Source: DATDIC01 sp963777625 (lineage in GTDB: Bacteria; Pseudomonadota; Alphaproteobacteria; Acetobacterales; Acetobacteraceae). From it: 64,000 nucleotides of DNA. This document shows positions 63,678 to 64,000 of this stretch, piece after piece (within the stretch, counting starts at the first letter, position 1; the number at the start of each line of letters is the position of its first letter). The notes under the pieces are model-generated. The model was not told the DNA's origin. It was given only the letters and a program-made list of their open reading frames with translations, and did not search any database. Made by a program: the position numbers and the translations under genes. The stretch spans positions 248,001-312,000 of the forward strand of contig CAVZRO010000011.1 of the NCBI GenBank assembly GCA_963777625.1, written 5' to 3'.

Positions 63678-64000
63678 ATGAAACCATTTCGTGATTCCAG
63701 CAACCTTGCCGGCGACGCGGCGACGCTGGCCGAGCGCATGCGACAGGATGGTTACCTGTTCCTGCGCGGCCTGCTGCCGCGTGCCGCCATCGCCGCCGTG
63801 CAGCGCGAGGTCGGCGCCATCGCGCGCGATGCCGGCTGGCTGCATCGCGACACCCCCGTAGCGGCGGCGACCGCCGACCCACGCGGTTTCTGTGTCGATC
63901 CCGATCCCGGCTATCTGACGGTTCTGCGCCAGATCAATCGGCTGGAATCGTATCACGCGCTCAAGCACCATCCGGCGCTGATCGGGTTCTTCGAGCGGCT
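63678..64000 (+). CDS. PhyH-like dioxygenase, N-terminal part (runs off the window)
   Basis: ATG 63678: MKPFRDSSNLAGDAATLAER, then MRQDGYLFLRGLLPRAAIAA and VQREVGAIARDAGWL. This is the usual opening of phytanoyl-CoA-dioxygenase-family proteins. The iron site is outside the window. 108 residues are visible. Confidence 0.7.
   Translation, partial: MKPFRDSSNLAGDAATLAERMRQDGYLFLRGLLPRAAIAAVQREVGAIARDAGWLHRDTPVAAATADPRGFCVDPDPGYLTVLRQINRLESYHALKHHPALIGFFER

Overview
The window is high-GC DNA from an alphaproteobacterium, most likely an Acetobacteraceae-type Rhodospirillales member. The main evidence is the order kdsD-lptC-lptA-lptB-rpoN-hpf, a hopanoid-type HpnK, a bactofilin, an NDUFA9-like reductase and gltD/gltB. 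One tRNA (Leu, CAG) is present. I saw no rRNA, CRISPR array or prophage.

Layout. 1-8.1 kb: start of a trehalose-phosphate synthase coupled to an ABC exporter, a GT4 glycosyltransferase, an MFS carrier, and a small-molecule oxidation group (FMN hydroxy-acid dehydrogenase, zinc alcohol dehydrogenase, class II aldolase). 8.1-13 kb: EamA carrier, SIMPL protein, VapC remnant, CDF metal exporter, TonB-like protein and a HigBA-type module. 13.3-18.9 kb: the conserved LPS-export/sigma-54 block read leftward. 18.9-22.5 kb: an inserted patch (prlF-yhaV, cfa, vapBC) that separates kdsD from rnd. 23-31 kb: tRNA-Leu, NDUFA9-like protein, gltD, a DUF4160/DUF2442 pair and gltB. 31-36.3 kb: an AT-rich membrane protein of unknown function, hpnK, a bactofilin and an IS4-type element with clear inverted ends. 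36-41.4 kb: aldo-keto reductase, PfkB kinase, a FitA/VapC-type pair, a PhyH oxygenase and a methyltransferase. 41.4-45.1 kb: an amino-acid ABC importer without its ATPase, then an MFS pump. 45.1-45.4 kb: a candidate stand-alone structured RNA. 45.8-58 kb: a catabolic region with an LLM oxidoreductase, a HIBADH-type dehydrogenase, a Rieske oxygenase, two opine/sarcosine-oxidase-like flavoproteins and a complete dipeptide-type ABC importer. 58-64 kb: DUF6635-like protein, FMN-binding protein, a periplasmic protein divergent from a SufR-like regulator, MFS, VOC and a partial PhyH protein.

How the genes fit together. The lpt/rpoN block serves outer-membrane LPS delivery and nitrogen-type sigma-54 transcription. 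The 48-58 kb genes look like one unit for import and oxidative demethylation of an N-alkylated amino acid, opine or betaine; the substrate is inferred, not shown. Five toxin-antitoxin-type pairs plus one toxin remnant sit between housekeeping blocks, beside a dispersed repeat family whose core arms read GATTCCCGC and GCGGGAATGAC.

Caution about the data. More than 30 single-base frame breaks, mostly one extra base in a short G, C, T or A run, interrupt genes whose protein sequence is otherwise intact. Sixteen lie in gltB alone, and others hit lptA, gltD, otsA, hpnK and the transposase. This looks like uncorrected indels in the sequence rather than gene decay, so broken genes are given here as whole spans.
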